Positions 24,912 through 33,996 are shown, counted from the stretch's first letter. The stretch is DNA of 64,000 nucleotides from Falsiroseomonas selenitidurans (GCF_012103215.1 NZ_JAAVNE010000024.1:1-64000); one strand, 5' to 3'. Made by a program: numbers and translations. Notes: generated by a model not told the origin, from the sequence alone.

Positions 24912-25798
24912 CGCATTGGTTCGACCTCACCTCCCAGCCGAGCGCGGAGGAGGAGAAGGCGGTCCGGGACGCGCTGTGGCAGTTCAATGCCGGGGCCGGC
25001 CATCCGCGCGACCGGCAGGGCCTGTCGCTGCTGCTGCGGGATGCGGCCGGCACCGTGGTGGGCGGGCTGCTCGGCGCCACCGGCTGGGGCTGGTGCTACA
25101 TCGAGAACCTGGCCGTGCCGCCCGCCCTGCGCGGCGCCGGCTGGGGCCGCCAGCTGATGCAGGCGGCGGAGGCCGAGGCACGGCGCCGCGGCTGCACCGG
25201 CATCCGGCTCGACACCTATAGCTTCCAGGCCCGCGGCTTCTACGAGAAGCTCGGCTTCGGCGTCGTCGGCCAGATCGAAGACTGCCCGCCGGGCCATACC
25301 CGCTTCACCATGACCAAGCGTCTGGACCGGCCCGCAGCCGCCGCCACCCCCTGGCCGGATGCGGCCACGCCGCGCGCCATCATCACCCGGGGCGAGGCCA
25401 ACCTCGTGCCGGTGCTCTTGGCCGGGCTCAGCGCCCATGCCGTGACGCAGGCCGGCCCGCACGGCCATGCGCCCTTCAGCCTGGCGGTGCACCCTCCCGG
25501 CGAGGCCGCGCCGGTGGGCGGGCTGTCCGGCTCCTTCTTCTACGACTGGCTGTTCATCCAGTACTTCTTCCTGCCGGAGGCGCTGCGCGGCCAGGGCCTC
25601 GGCCGCGCCCTGATGCAGCAGGCGGAGGCCGCGGCGCGGGCGCGAGGCTGCGCGGGCATCTGGCTCGACACCTTCAGCTTCCAGGCCCTGCCCTTCTACG
25701 AGGCGCTCGGCTACCGGCAGTTCGGCCGGATCGACGATTTCCCGCCCGGCCAAAGCCGGCACTACCTGATGAAGCGCCTCAAGGACGGAGAAGCCTGA
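24908..25798 (+). CDS. Tandem GNAT acetyltransferase (two fused domains) between fabD and fabG
   Basis: A 296-residue protein made of two GNAT domains of about 145 residues each. The halves share a pattern: GWGRQLMQAAEAEARRRGC and GLGRALMQQAEAAARARGC as acetyl-CoA loops, then FYEKLGF/FYEALGY and CPPGHTRF/FPPGQSRH, ending in MTKRL/MKRL. It looks like an internal duplication. The GTG start overlaps the fabD stop and its own TGA overlaps the fabG ATG (TGATG), so it is coupled on both sides. The substrate is unknown. In related genomes fabD and fabG are generally neighbours, so this gene looks inserted. Confidence 0.85.
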   Translation: MTHWFDLTSQPSAEEEKAVRDALWQFNAGAGHPRDRQGLSLLLRDAAGTVVGGLLGATGWGWCYIENLAVPPALRGAGWGRQLMQAAEAEARRRGCTGIRLDTYSFQARGFYEKLGFGVVGQIEDCPPGHTRFTMTKRLDRPAAAATPWPDAATPRAIITRGEANLVPVLLAGLSAHAVTQAGPHGHAPFSLAVHPPGEAAPVGGLSGSFFYDWLFIQYFFLPEALRGQGLGRALMQQAEAAARARGCAGIWLDTFSFQALPFYEALGYRQFGRIDDFPPGQSRHYLMKRLKDGEA

Positions 25799-26535
25799 TG
25801 TTCGACCTTACCGGCAAGGTGGCGCTGGTCACCGGCGCCACCGGCGGCATCGGCGCCGCCATCGCCACGGCCCTGCATGCCCAGGGCGCCAGCGTCGCGC
25901 TGACCGGGCGGCGGGAGGCGGAGCTGGCGGTGCTGGCCGAGACGCTGGGCGGGCGGGTGCAGGTGGTGCCGGCGGACCTCGCCGACCCGGCGGCGCCGGC
26001 CGCCCTGGTGGAGCAGGTGGAAGCCGGGCTCGGGCCGCTCGACATCCTGGTGAACAATGCCGGCTTCACGCGGGACATGCTGGCGCTGCGCATGGGCGAT
26101 GCCGATTGGAACGCGGTGCTGGAGGTGGACCTGACCGCCCCCTTCCGCCTCGCCCGGTCGGCGCTGCGCGGCATGATGAAGCGCCGCTCCGGCCGCATCA
26201 TCTCCATCGCCAGCATCGTCGGCGTCACCGGCAATGCCGGCCAGGCCAACTACGCCGCCGCCAAGGCCGGGCTGATCGGCATGAGCAAGTCGCTGGCCCA
26301 GGAAGTGGCGACGCGCGGCGTCACGGTGAATGTGGTGGCGCCCGGCTTCGTGCAGACGGCGATGACGGACGCGCTGCCGGAAGCCGCCCGCACCGCGCTG
26401 CTGGCGCGCATCCCGACCCAGCGCATGGGCACGCCGGCGGACATCGCCGCCGCCGTGGCCTATCTGGCCAGCCCGGAGGCCGCCTGGGTCACCGGGCAGA
26501 CGCTGCATGTGAATGGCGGGATGGCGATGATCTGA
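25798..26535 (+). CDS. fabG: 3-oxoacyl-ACP reductase FabG
   Basis: A 245-residue SDR that reduces 3-oxoacyl-ACP with NADPH in fatty acid elongation. Cofactor motif TGATGGIG, NNAGFTRD, catalytic Ser in SIASIVGVTGN and YAAAKAG, then VNVVAPGFVQTAMTDALP, all as in FabG. Its neighbours fabD, acpP and fabF confirm the pathway. A strong hairpin follows at 26542-26571. Confidence 0.96.
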   Translation: MFDLTGKVALVTGATGGIGAAIATALHAQGASVALTGRREAELAVLAETLGGRVQVVPADLADPAAPAALVEQVEAGLGPLDILVNNAGFTRDMLALRMGDADWNAVLEVDLTAPFRLARSALRGMMKRRSGRIISIASIVGVTGNAGQANYAAAKAGLIGMSKSLAQEVATRGVTVNVVAPGFVQTAMTDALPEAARTALLARIPTQRMGTPADIAAAVAYLASPEAAWVTGQTLHVNGGMAMI

Positions 26536-26541
26536 GGCCCG

Positions 26542-26571
26542 CGGCCCCCGCCCTTGGCCTGGCGGGGGCCG
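26542..26571 (+). terminator. Hairpin after fabG
   Basis: Perfect 11-bp G+C stem (26542-26552 with 26561-26571) with an 8-base loop, starting 6 bases after the fabG stop. It may end the fabD-fabG transcript or act from the other strand on the DUF1127 transcript. No T tract. Confidence 0.5.
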
Positions 26572-26604
26572 GGTGCCTCCGGCGGGGCGATTCCCGCTTC
26601 GCCC

Positions 26605-26817
26605 TCAGCGGTCGCGGCGGAGCGCGATGCGCCTTGCCTCGTCCCGGGTCAGGCCGATATCGGCGAGCAGCCGGGTATCGAGCGAAAGCAGGTCCCGGCG
26701 CCACGTCTCGGCACCGGCCAGCTGGCGCAGGATGCGCCGCAGCAGGCCGGGGCGGCGGGTGGTGGGGGCAGGGCGGGTCCGGGCACGGGCGCCGGCCAGC
26801 GTCAGGCTGTGCGACAT
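26605..26817 (-). CDS. DUF1127 small protein
   Basis: A 70-residue basic protein ending in the DUF1127 (YjiS-like) signature LSLDTRLLADIGLTRDEARR. Members in other alphaproteobacteria take part in RNA turnover and phosphate or stress responses; nothing here shows the role. ATG 26817 has AAGGAACC before it. It is encoded against the direction of the fab cluster, between fabG and acpP. Confidence 0.85.
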   Translation of the reverse strand: MSHSLTLAGARARTRPAPTTRRPGLLRRILRQLAGAETWRRDLLSLDTRLLADIGLTRDEARRIALRRDR

Positions 26818-27165
26818 GGTGCGGTTCCTTGTTGCGCGGCGGCCTTGGTGGCCGCTGCTGCACCGCAACATGCCCGAGTCAGGTTTCCCGGTGATGTCGC
26901 AACCATGCCCGGCGCGTTTCACGCATGAAGGCGCCGATGACATGGCTGAAATGACATGGCTGAAACCGCCATTCCGCCGCCGCCGGGCAACATCTGCGGC
27001 AGGAAAGGCGCAGCAAGACGTCGCGGGACGCTTGCAAGCCGCCGCCGCCTAGGCCAAGTGACGCTTCCATGTTAAGCCGCGCCGCCCCGGACCCGGAAGC
27101 CCCGGATCGGACCAGGATTCGGGCGGCCCGACGCGCACGGCAGCACCAGCAGGAGACATCGCGGG
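26818..27165. other. Divergent intergenic region of 348 bases before DUF1127 and acpP
   Basis: Promoters for both neighbours must lie here, but I see no convincing -35/-10 pair. Features seen: a 6-bp hairpin in the DUF1127 leader (26839-26844 with 26850-26855) and a perfect 14-bp tandem duplication at 26937-26964. No gene is apparent. Confidence 0.5.
26937..26964 (+). repeat. 14-bp perfect tandem duplication
   Basis: ATGACATGGCTGAA occurs twice back to back (26937-26950, 26951-26964) in the region before acpP. It may be a recent slippage product or a doubled regulator site; no regulator is indicated. Confidence 0.8.
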
Positions 27166-27405
27166 ATGAGCGACACCGCCGACAAGGTGAAGAAGATCGT
27201 TGTGGAGCACCTCGGCGTCGAGGAGTCGAAGGTGACCACCGAGGCGTCGTTCATCGACGATCTGGGCGCGGACAGCCTCGACACCGTCGAGCTGGTGATG
27301 GCCTTCGAGGAGGCCTTCGGGGTCGAGATCCCGGACGACGCGGCGGAGAAGATCACGACCGTCAAGGACGCGATCGACTACATCGAGAAGCAGAAGTCCG
27401 CCTGA
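27166..27405 (+). CDS. acpP: Acyl carrier protein
   Basis: A 79-residue acidic four-helix protein. The phosphopantetheine is attached to Ser in [14 protein letters not shown] near residue 37; helix II and III motifs are canonical. It carries all intermediates of fatty acid synthesis. It is preceded by AGGAGACATCGCGGG and followed 40 bases later by fabF. Confidence 0.98.
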   Translation: MSDTADKVKKIVVEHLGVEESKVTTEASFIDDLGADSLDTVELVMAFEEAFGVEIPDDAAEKITTVKDAIDYIEKQKSA

Positions 27406-27445
27406 TTTCAAGCGGCCGGGACTAGGCAGGGTAGGGGAAGCAGCG

Positions 27446-28735
27446 GTGTTCGGTCATCTCGTTGCGCCGCGGCGCGTCGTCGTCACGGGCATGGGTATCG
27501 CCTGCCCGCTGGGCCTGGGTGTCGAGAATGTCTGGAAGCGCATGCTGGCCGGCGAAAGCGGGCTGGCGGCGATCCAGAACTTCGACACCAGCGCCCTGCC
27601 GGCCAAGATCGCCGGCCAGGTGCCACTGGGAACCAGGGCCGAGGGCAAGCTCGACATCAACGAGTGGATCCCGGTCAAGGACCAGAAGAAGATGGACCGC
27701 TTCATCCAGCTGGCGCTGGTGGCGGCCACCGAGGCGGTCGAGGACAGCGGCTGGAACCCCGGCGAGGACCGGGAGGAGGATCGCTGCCGCACCGGCGTGA
27801 TGATCGGCTCCGGCATCGGCGGCTTGCCGACGATCTATGAGGCCTCGACGCTGATCGCGCAGGGCCGGACGCGGCGCATCTCGCCCTTCTTCATCCCCTC
27901 CGCGCTGATCAACCTGGCCTCCGGCCACGTCTCCATCAAATACGGCTTCAAGGGCCCGAACCACGCGGTGGTCACGGCCTGCGCCACCGGCGTGCATGCG
28001 CTGGGCGATGCCGCGCGGCTGATCGCGCTGAACGATGCCGATGTCATGGTCGCCGGCGGCGCCGAGGCCGCGGTGGCGGAGATCGGCATGGCCGGCTTCT
28101 GCGCCTCCCGCGCCCTGTCCACCGCCTTCAACGACGATCCCACCAAGGGCAGCCGCCCCTGGGACCGCGACCGCGACGGCTTCGTCATGGGCGAAGGCGC
28201 CGGCGTGCTGGTGCTGGAGGAGTTGGAACACGCCAAGGCGCGCGGCGCCAAGATCTATGCCGAGGTGATCGGCTACGGCATGTCCGGCGACGCCTACCAC
28301 ATCACGGCGCCCACCGAGGATGGCGACGGCGCCTTCCGCGCCATGCGCGCGGCGCTGAAATCCGCCAGCCTGGAGCCGTCGCAGATCCAGTACGTCAATG
28401 CCCACGGCACCTCCACGCCGATGGGCGACGACCTGGAACTGCAGGCGGTGGAGCGGCTGTGGGGCGATGCGGCGAAGCACCTCGCCATGTCCTCCACCAA
28501 ATCGGCCATCGGCCACCTGCTGGGCGCGGCCGGCGCGGTGGAGGGCATCTTCTCCATCCTGGCGATCCGCGACGGCGTGGCGCCACCGACGCTGAACCTG
28601 GAAAACCCCTCCCGCGAGAGCCCGATCGACCGGGTGGCGAAGCAGGCCCAGGAGCGGCCGATCGAGACCGTGCTCTCGAACAGCTTCGGCTTCGGCGGCA
28701 CCAACGCCAGCATCATCTTCCGCAAGGCGGCCTGA
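27446..28735 (+). CDS. fabF: 3-oxoacyl-ACP synthase II FabF
   Basis: A 429-residue condensing enzyme that elongates acyl-ACP with malonyl-ACP. The catalytic Cys is in VTACATGVHAL near residue 177, the two His in NAHGTSTPMGD and KSAIGHLLGAAG, and the C-terminus has NSFGFGGTNAS. The start is GTG 27446 with GGGGAAG before it. It follows acpP directly, as is usual. Confidence 0.97.
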   Translation: MFGHLVAPRRVVVTGMGIACPLGLGVENVWKRMLAGESGLAAIQNFDTSALPAKIAGQVPLGTRAEGKLDINEWIPVKDQKKMDRFIQLALVAATEAVEDSGWNPGEDREEDRCRTGVMIGSGIGGLPTIYEASTLIAQGRTRRISPFFIPSALINLASGHVSIKYGFKGPNHAVVTACATGVHALGDAARLIALNDADVMVAGGAEAAVAEIGMAGFCASRALSTAFNDDPTKGSRPWDRDRDGFVMGEGAGVLVLEELEHAKARGAKIYAEVIGYGMSGDAYHITAPTEDGDGAFRAMRAALKSASLEPSQIQYVNAHGTSTPMGDDLELQAVERLWGDAAKHLAMSSTKSAIGHLLGAAGAVEGIFSILAIRDGVAPPTLNLENPSRESPIDRVAKQAQERPIETVLSNSFGFGGTNASIIFRKAA

Positions 28736-28811
28736 GCGGGCCGCGCGGCGGCTTGCCAGGGATGAACGGGACGATGGACCGGACGATGGAACCGGACGGC
28801 AGGACGCAGCC

Positions 28812-29792
28812 ATGCGCCGCTTGATCGCCCTGGTCCTGCTTCTGCTGCTGCTCGGTGGCGCCGGCGCCGGCGCCTTCTGGTATGCGCGCCAGCAATGGAC
28901 CGCGCCGGGGCCCCTGGCGCAGCCGACGCAGATGGTGGTGCCGCGCGGCGGCACCGCCGCCATCGCCGATGCGCTGGCCGAACGCGGCATCATCGCCCAG
29001 CCGCTGGCCTTCCTGGCCGCCACCTGGCTGACCCGCGCGGAAGGCCCGCTGCGCGCCGCCGAGTTCCAGTTCCCCGCCCGCGCCAGCCTGCGCGAGGTGC
29101 TGCAGGTGCTGCGGGAAGCGCGGCCGGTGCAGCGCCGCCTGACCATTCCGGAAGGGCTGACGGTGCAGCAGATCGCCCGCCTGCTGGAAGCGGCGGAGGG
29201 CATGGTGGGCGACATCCCGGCCTTCGCCGAGGGCGAAATCCTGCCGGAGACCTATGCCTACCAGTGGGGCGACAACCGCGCCGCGCTGCTGCGCCGGGCG
29301 AAGCAGGCGATGGACCAGGCGCTGGCCGAGGCCTGGGCTGCCCGCGCGCCCAGCCTGCCGCTGGCCACGGCGCGCGAAGCCCTGATCCTGGCCAGCATCG
29401 TCGAGCGTGAGACCGGCCAGCGGGAGGAACGCGCCCGCGTCGCCGGCGTCTTCATCAACCGGCTGCGGCGCGGCATGCCGCTGCAATCCGACCCCACGGC
29501 GGCCTATGCCGCCGCCGATGGCGGGGTGCTGGACCGGCCGCTGACGCGGGCCGACCTGGATCGCGACCACCCCTTCAACACCTACCAGATCCGCGGCCTG
29601 CCGCCCGCCCCCATCGCCAGCCCCGGCCGCGCCGCGATCCGCGCGGTGACGCGGCCGGAGACGACGGAGTTCATCTATTTCGTCGCGGATGGCACCGGCG
29701 GACACGCCTTCGCCCGCACCCTGGAGGAGCATAACCGCAACGTCGCCCGCTGGCGGGAGATCGAGCGGGCCCGCGCCGCCTCGGGCAGATGA
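28812..29792 (+). CDS. mltG: Endolytic murein transglycosylase MltG
   Basis: A 326-residue protein with one N-terminal membrane anchor (LIALVLLLLLLGGAGAGAF) and a periplasmic YceG-like domain. The catalytic Glu is in ILASIVERETGQREE near residue 200, and GVFINRLRRGMPLQSDPT follows as in all MltG proteins. The enzyme cuts nascent glycan strands and sets their length. Its position after fabF is conserved. Its stop overlaps the next start (ATGA). Confidence 0.95.
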   Translation: MRRLIALVLLLLLLGGAGAGAFWYARQQWTAPGPLAQPTQMVVPRGGTAAIADALAERGIIAQPLAFLAATWLTRAEGPLRAAEFQFPARASLREVLQVLREARPVQRRLTIPEGLTVQQIARLLEAAEGMVGDIPAFAEGEILPETYAYQWGDNRAALLRRAKQAMDQALAEAWAARAPSLPLATAREALILASIVERETGQREERARVAGVFINRLRRGMPLQSDPTAAYAAADGGVLDRPLTRADLDRDHPFNTYQIRGLPPAPIASPGRAAIRAVTRPETTEFIYFVADGTGGHAFARTLEEHNRNVARWREIERARAASGR

Positions 29793-30673
29793 CGCAACCC
29801 GCCCTGTTCACCGGCCCGGCGCTGTGGTGGCGGCTGCTGGTGATCGGCGGGCTGTGGGGCTGTTCCTTCCCGCTGCTGCGCCTTGTCGCGGCGGAAATGT
29901 CGCCCTTCGCACTGGCCGCCTGCCGCGGCGGCTTCGCGGCACTCGCGGTCTTCGGCTTCCTGGCCCTGTCCGGCCAGTTGCAGGGCGGCTGGCGGCGCTT
30001 CGCCCTGCCGGCGCTGGTGCTGGGCACCTGCAATGGCTGGGTGCCGAACCTGCTGACGGCGCTGGCGCTGGGGCGGATCGAGGCGGCACCGGCGGCGCTG
30101 ATCCATGCCGGCACGCCGCTGCTGGTGGCGCTGCTGGCCGTGCCGCTGCTGCGCGACGAATTGCCGGGCCGGCGCGGCGTGGCCGGGCTGTTGCTGGGCT
30201 TCTGCGGCATCGGCGTGATCCTCGGGCCCGATGCGCTCTCCGGCGCGGCGTCGTTTTCCGGCGGGCTGATGATCCTGGCCTCCGGCGTGTTCTATGCCTT
30301 GGGCACCATCTATGCGCGGCGGGCGCGGATCGGCGGGGCGCCGCAGATCGTGCTGGGGCAGCAGGTGGTGGCGGGGCTGGTGGCCGGTGCGCTTTCCGTG
30401 CCCTTCGCCGGGCCTGGCGCCTATGCGCAGCCGGCCTGGGTGTTCGGCGTGCTGGCCCTGCTCGGCATCGTCACCTCCGCCCTGCCGCTGACGCTGTTCC
30501 TGCGGCTGCTGGCGCGGGCGCGGGTTACCGATGCCTCCATGGTCGGCTACATCCAGCCGCCCTTCGCCGCCGGGGTGGGGGCGCTGCTGCTGGGAGAATG
30601 GCCGGAATGGCGGGTGCTGGGCGGCGGGCTGGTGGTGCTGGCGGGGGTGTGGCTGGCGACCTCGCGGCGCTGA
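29789..30673 (+). CDS. EamA/DMT family transporter
   Basis: A 294-residue inner-membrane protein with ten hydrophobic segments in two EamA repeats (first half LLVIGGLWGCSFPLLRL, second half LMILASGVFYALGTIYARR). The drug/metabolite superfamily exports or imports small molecules; substrate is not evident. It is translationally coupled to mltG and convergent with the SDR gene downstream, 10 bases apart. Confidence 0.87.
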   Translation: MTQPALFTGPALWWRLLVIGGLWGCSFPLLRLVAAEMSPFALAACRGGFAALAVFGFLALSGQLQGGWRRFALPALVLGTCNGWVPNLLTALALGRIEAAPAALIHAGTPLLVALLAVPLLRDELPGRRGVAGLLLGFCGIGVILGPDALSGAASFSGGLMILASGVFYALGTIYARRARIGGAPQIVLGQQVVAGLVAGALSVPFAGPGAYAQPAWVFGVLALLGIVTSALPLTLFLRLLARARVTDASMVGYIQPPFAAGVGALLLGEWPEWRVLGGGLVVLAGVWLATSRR

Positions 30674-30683
30674 GCCGCCCTGC

Positions 30684-31469
30684 TCAACCCTCGGCCGGCT
30701 TGGCGGGCAGCCGACCCATCAGCGCGTTGCGCCAGGCCGGCGGCAGGGCGCCGGCGATCCGCGACAGGGCATAGAGCCGGCGCGGATAGGCCACCCGCAC
30801 CCGCCCGGCGGCAAGGCCGGCCAGGGTCCGCGTCGCCGCCTGCTCCGGCGTCATCAGCCAGGGCATGGGAAAGGGGTTCCGCGCCGTCATCGGGGTACGG
30901 ATGTAGCCGGGGCAGATGGCGTGCAGGCGGATGCCGTGGCGCCGCTGGCTGGCATCCGTCGCCTCTGCCCAGCGCTGCACAGCGGCCTTGCTGGCGCAAT
31001 AGGCGGGTGCGCCCGGGGCCGCGACGAAGGCCGCCAGGCTGGCCACCACCGCGACGCGCCCACGCAGGCCGTCCGCGCCCGGCGCCTGCCCCGCCATGGC
31101 CTGAAGCGCCGGCAGCGCCGTGTTCAGCACGCCGCCCAGGTTGGTGGCGAAGATGCGCGCCGCCTGTTCCGGCGGTTCCGTGGCCGCGCCGGTGCCGCCG
31201 GAAACCCCGGCATTGGCAATCACCAGGTCCAGCCGCCCGGCCGTGCCGATCCAGCCCGCCATGGCCGCCGCATCGGTCACGTCCAGCACCGCCGGGCGCA
31301 CCGTGGCACCGCGCGCCGTGCAGGCCGCCGCCGCCGCCGCCAGCCGGGCCTCGTCGCGGCCGGACAGATGCAGGGTGACGCCCGGTGCCGCGCAGGCTTC
31401 CGCCAGCGCCCGGCCAAGGCCGGAGGATGCGCCGGTGATGAGCACGCCCTGCCAGGATTCGCGCCGCAT
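30684..31469 (-). CDS. SDR family oxidoreductase
   Basis: A 261-residue short-chain dehydrogenase: TGASSGLG near residue 13, NAGVSGG, the catalytic Ser in VVASLAAFV and YCASKAAVQ. The long C-terminal segment (RRLYALSRIAGALPPAWRNALMG) is hydrophobic and typical of membrane-associated SDRs such as YbbO-like reductases. Substrate unknown. Divergent from yicC with only 38 bases between starts. Confidence 0.88.
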   Translation of the reverse strand: MRRESWQGVLITGASSGLGRALAEACAAPGVTLHLSGRDEARLAAAAAACTARGATVRPAVLDVTDAAAMAGWIGTAGRLDLVIANAGVSGGTGAATEPPEQAARIFATNLGGVLNTALPALQAMAGQAPGADGLRGRVAVVASLAAFVAAPGAPAYCASKAAVQRWAEATDASQRRHGIRLHAICPGYIRTPMTARNPFPMPWLMTPEQAATRTLAGLAAGRVRVAYPRRLYALSRIAGALPPAWRNALMGRLPAKPAEG

Positions 31470-31507
31470 GCCTTGCCCTCCGCCAGCGCCGGGTGGACAA
31501 GGCGCGC

Positions 31508-32413
31508 ATGAACACCCTTGCCTCGATGACCGGCTTCGCCCGCGACAGCGGCACGCTGCCGGACGGTGCCTCCTTCGTCTGGGAATTGCGCAGCGTCAAC
31601 GGGCGCGGCCTGGATGTGCGGCTGCGCCTGCCGGGCGGCCTGGAGGTGCTGGAGGCACCGCTGCGCGAGCAGGTGGGCAAGCGCCTCAAGCGCGGCAACC
31701 TCAACGCCACCCTGACCCTGAAGCGGGAGGACAGGGCGCCGCGGCTGACGCCGGACAAGCTGGCGCTGGACGCCGCCATCGCCCTGGTGCTGGAGGTCTC
31801 CGCCCGCCTGCCCGGCGCCCCGGTGCCGACGGCGGAGGCGGTGCTGTCCCTGCCCGGCGTGCTGCGCGCCGAGATCGCTGAACCCGACGAGGAGGCCGAG
31901 GAAGCCAGGCGCAAGGCCCTCGCCGTCTCCTTTGCCGTGGCGCTGGAGGGCCTCGTCGCCTCCCGCGCCCGCGAAGGCGCGCAGCTGGCCAGGATCCTGG
32001 AGACGCTGCTGGCAGAGATCGCGGCGCTGCGCGATGCCGCCGCGGTGGAGGCCGCCGGACAGCCCGCCGCCCAGCGCGCCCGGCTGCTGGAGAACCTGGC
32101 CAACCTGCTGGGCGAGGGCGATGTGCGTGCCCGGGTGCCGGAGGAAAGGCTGGCGCAGGAAGTGGCCATGCTGGCCCAGCGTTCCGATGTGCGGGAGGAG
32201 CTGGACCGGCTTTCCGCCCATATCGTGGAAGCGCGGACGCTGCTGGCCTCCGGCGAGGCGATCGGGCGAAAGCTGGAATTCCTCACCCAGGAATTCGTGC
32301 GGGAGGCCAATACGCTGTGCAGCAAATCCGCCAGCGTGGCGCTGACCCGCATCGGGCTGGAGCTGAAGGCGGCGATCGAGCGGCTTCGCGAACAGGCGGC
32401 GAACGTCGAATGA
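31508..32413 (+). CDS. yicC: YicC family endoribonuclease/adaptor
   Basis: A 301-residue protein beginning with LASMTGFARDSG, the invariant YicC start, and ending with the DUF1732 region (EELDRLSAHI...GRKLEFLTQEFVREANTLCSKS). YicC proteins are linked to RNA decay and stationary-phase survival. ATG 31508 is preferred over an in-frame ATG at 31493 because it matches the family N-terminus. It overlaps gmk by 4 bases; the pair yicC-gmk is widely conserved. Confidence 0.93.
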   Translation: MNTLASMTGFARDSGTLPDGASFVWELRSVNGRGLDVRLRLPGGLEVLEAPLREQVGKRLKRGNLNATLTLKREDRAPRLTPDKLALDAAIALVLEVSARLPGAPVPTAEAVLSLPGVLRAEIAEPDEEAEEARRKALAVSFAVALEGLVASRAREGAQLARILETLLAEIAALRDAAAVEAAGQPAAQRARLLENLANLLGEGDVRARVPEERLAQEVAMLAQRSDVREELDRLSAHIVEARTLLASGEAIGRKLEFLTQEFVREANTLCSKSASVALTRIGLELKAAIERLREQAANVE

Positions 32414-33048
32414 CCACCACCACCCACGCGCCGCGCCGCGGCGTCTGCCTGGTGCTGGCCTCGGCGCCGGGCGTCGGCAAGACCAGCGTCTCCCGCGCCC
32501 TGCTGGAGATGGAGCCGGAGCTGGCGCTGTCGGTCTCGGCCACCACCCGCGCGCCAAGGCCCGGGGAGCTGGAGGGGGTGCACTACTTCTTCCGTACCCA
32601 GGACCAGTTCGACGCGATGGTGGAGGCCGGGGAATTCCTCGAATACGCCAAGTTCATCGGCCGGTCCTACGGCACCCCCCGCGCGGCGGTGGAGGCGTCC
32701 CTCGCCGCCGGGCGGGACGTGCTGTTCGACATCGAGTGGCAGGGCCACCGGCAGTTGCGCCAACGCCTGCCGGGCGATGTGGTGGGCATCTGCCTGCTGC
32801 CGCCCTCCATGGCGGAGCTGGAGCGCCGCCTGCGCGGCCGCGCCCAGGACAGCGAGGCGGAGATCGCCCGCCGCCTGGTCGCCGCGAGGGACGAGATCGC
32901 GCATTGGGCGGATTTCGACCATGTGCTGGTGAACCGCGACTTCGACCGCACGGTGGCGGAGGTCCGCGCCATCCTGCATGCCGCCCGCAACACCCGCGCC
33001 CGGCAACCCTGGCTGCCCGACTTCATCGACCAGCTTCTGCAAGGATAG
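32410..33048 (+). CDS. gmk: Guanylate kinase
   Basis: A 212-residue enzyme phosphorylating GMP to GDP. P-loop ASAPGVGKTS near residue 17 (many homologues have Ser where this has Pro), GMP-binding SVSATTRAPRPGE and HYFFRTQDQF, and DVLFDIEWQGHRQLRQ. The start is ATG 32410, overlapping the yicC stop. Confidence 0.96.
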   Translation: MTTTTHAPRRGVCLVLASAPGVGKTSVSRALLEMEPELALSVSATTRAPRPGELEGVHYFFRTQDQFDAMVEAGEFLEYAKFIGRSYGTPRAAVEASLAAGRDVLFDIEWQGHRQLRQRLPGDVVGICLLPPSMAELERRLRGRAQDSEAEIARRLVAARDEIAHWADFDHVLVNRDFDRTVAEVRAILHAARNTRARQPWLPDFIDQLLQG

Positions 33049-33054
33049 CGCGCC

Positions 33055-33996
33055 ATGGGCAGCCTGGCCGGGGTGGTGGAGGTGGTGCTGCCGGTCTTCG
33101 CCATGATCCTGCTGGGCTTCGGCGCCGCGAAGCGAAAGCTGGTCAGCGAGGAAGGCTTCAAGGCCATGACGCTGTTCGTCTTCGGCCTGGCCGCGCCGGC
33201 GCTGCTATTCGCCGGCGGCACGCAGCCCCATGCGGGCGGCGGCGGCGCGGCGCTGGCGCTGCTTTCGGGCTCCGTGCTGATGTTCTGGCTGGCGGTGGCC
33301 GGCGGGCGCGCGGTGTTCCGGCTCAAGCTGGGCGAGGCCTCGCTGTTCGCGCTGTCCTGCATCTTCGGCAATTCCGTGATGATGGGCGTGCCGATCATCA
33401 TCGCCGCCTACGGCCCGGCCGGGGTGCCGCCGATGCTCGGCATCCTGGCCTTCACCACCATGATCCTGCTGGGCCAGGCGACGGTGCTGACCGAGGTGGG
33501 GCTGCACGCGAATGCGCCCTGGCGGCGGGTGCTGGGCGCCAGCCTGAAGGGCATCCTGCGCAATCCGGTGGTGCTGGCGGTGGTGGCGGCGTTCCTCTGG
33601 ACGCTGCTCGGCCTGCACCTGCCGGATGTGGCGCGGCGGACGCTGGAGATGATGGGTGCGGCGGCGCCACCGCTGGCGCTGTTCTGCCTGGGCGGCGGGC
33701 TTGCCGGCATCGCCGGCGCGGCGCTGTGGCAGGAAACCACGGCCATCGTCGCGGTGAAGCTGGTGGCCTTGCCGGCGCTGGTCTGGGGGCTGGCGCGGCT
33801 GCTCGGCCTGCCGCCGATCGAGGAAGCGGTGGCCGTCACCATGGCGGCGCTGCCGACGGGGGCCAATGCCTTCATCCTGGCGCGGCGCTACGCCACCGGC
33901 ACGGACCGGTCCGGCGCCGCCGTGGTGGTCACCACCGCCCTGTCCGTGCTGACCTTGTCCGCCTTGATCGGCCATTTCCGGGGGATCCTGCCATGA
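33055..33996 (+). CDS. AEC family transporter (auxin efflux carrier type)
   Basis: A 313-residue inner-membrane protein with about ten hydrophobic segments; EVVLPVFAMILLGFGAAKRK and ALPTGANAFILARRYATG are typical of the AEC family. Bacterial members carry small carboxylates such as malonate or malate; substrate here is not shown. It starts 6 bases after gmk and overlaps the amidohydrolase by 4 bases, which suggests a transporter/enzyme pair. Confidence 0.87.
   Translation: MGSLAGVVEVVLPVFAMILLGFGAAKRKLVSEEGFKAMTLFVFGLAAPALLFAGGTQPHAGGGGAALALLSGSVLMFWLAVAGGRAVFRLKLGEASLFALSCIFGNSVMMGVPIIIAAYGPAGVPPMLGILAFTTMILLGQATVLTEVGLHANAPWRRVLGASLKGILRNPVVLAVVAAFLWTLLGLHLPDVARRTLEMMGAAAPPLALFCLGGGLAGIAGAALWQETTAIVAVKLVALPALVWGLARLLGLPPIEEAVAVTMAALPTGANAFILARRYATGTDRSGAAVVVTTALSVLTLSALIGHFRGILP

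Noticed and set aside
32736..33992. Upstream extension of the amidohydrolase frame
   Set aside because: It overlaps gmk and the AEC transporter entirely and reads as low-complexity Arg/Gly/Ala sequence; ATG 33993 with the ATGA overlap is the true start.
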